Part shown: piece by piece, positions 14,397-14,459 of the stretch
Layout: every line of letters begins with the position of its first letter
How positions within the stretch are numbered: the stretch's first letter is position 1
Source: Arenicellales bacterium
GTDB lineage: Bacteria; Pseudomonadota; Gammaproteobacteria; BMS3Bbin11
Direction: 5' to 3'
Assembly: GCA_029287965.1 (NCBI GenBank)
Contig: JARFQC010000138.1
Coordinates: forward strand, 1 to 14,459
Length of the DNA: 14,459 nt
Program-made: the position numbers and the translations under genes
The notes under the pieces: generated by a model
What the model was told of the DNA's origin: nothing
Database searches by the model: none
Seen by the model: the letters and a program-made list of their open reading frames with translations, nothing else

Positions 14397-14459
14397 TCAG
14401 GCTTTCTTCGAGCACTTGCCTTCGTTCTTCATGCCTTCGCAGATGCCGTACATGTAGAG
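14397..14459 (-). CDS. fur: Probable ferric uptake regulator Fur, C-terminal end only
   Basis: The last 20 codons of a minus-strand gene end at the TGA at 14397-14399. They read LYMYGICEG, a Lys/Glu stretch, a second cysteine and a Lys-rich tail. Fur proteins of this class end in a very similar block (LYLYGHC, then a second cysteine after a few residues, then a polar tail), where the cysteines can bind structural zinc. In Pseudomonas, fur lies next to recN, which supports the call. Only about 12 percent of the gene is in the window, so another Fur-family member (for example Zur) cannot be excluded. Confidence 0.65.
   Translation of the reverse strand, partial: LYMYGICEGMKNEGKCSKKA

Overview
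The window reads as ordinary chromosomal DNA of a gammaproteobacterium, most likely a sulfur oxidiser. The evidence is the gene order hrcA-grpE-dnaK-dnaJ with nadK-recN and a fur-like gene alongside (a neighbourhood known from Pseudomonas and purple sulfur bacteria), RpoH-type heat-shock promoters, and a secreted Gly/Tyr-rich protein of the sulfur-globule type plus a secreted DsrE-like protein. I see no insertion sequence, integrase, CRISPR array, tRNA or rRNA.

Layout. Positions 1-684 (minus) hold an HD-domain phosphohydrolase-like gene that runs off the left edge. Positions 802-2822 (minus) hold two translationally coupled genes of unknown function: a four-helix membrane protein with long coiled coils, and a secreted von Willebrand A-like protein. 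Positions 2979-3638 (minus) hold the sulfur-globule-like protein, with its own strong promoter and a very strong terminator. Positions 3880-6101 (minus) hold a sodium:alanine symporter overlapping nadC. Positions 6157-6651 (minus) hold the secreted DsrE-like protein. Positions 6750-11696 (minus) hold dnaJ, dnaK, grpE and hrcA. Positions 11878-14385 (plus) hold nadK and recN, diverging from hrcA. The last 63 bases (minus) are the 3' end of a probable fur gene converging on recN.

How the genes work together. GrpE, DnaK and DnaJ form the Hsp70 machine and HrcA is a heat-shock repressor. Two sites matching the RpoH promoter, both with a 14-base spacer, lie before grpE and before dnaK, and a perfect 12-bp hairpin separates dnaK from dnaJ. 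NadC and NadK act early and late in NAD(P) synthesis but are in separate transcription units. RecN serves recombination repair. The sulfur-globule-like and DsrE-like proteins both carry export signals, which fits a cell that stores or handles sulfur in the periplasm.

The least explained part is positions 802-2822, the membrane coiled-coil / VWA pair just downstream of the globule-protein terminator. It is the best candidate for something undescribed, but the sequence alone does not show its function. Intergenic gaps are all under 300 bases; the longest is 3639-3879, AT-rich, holding the globule-gene promoter.
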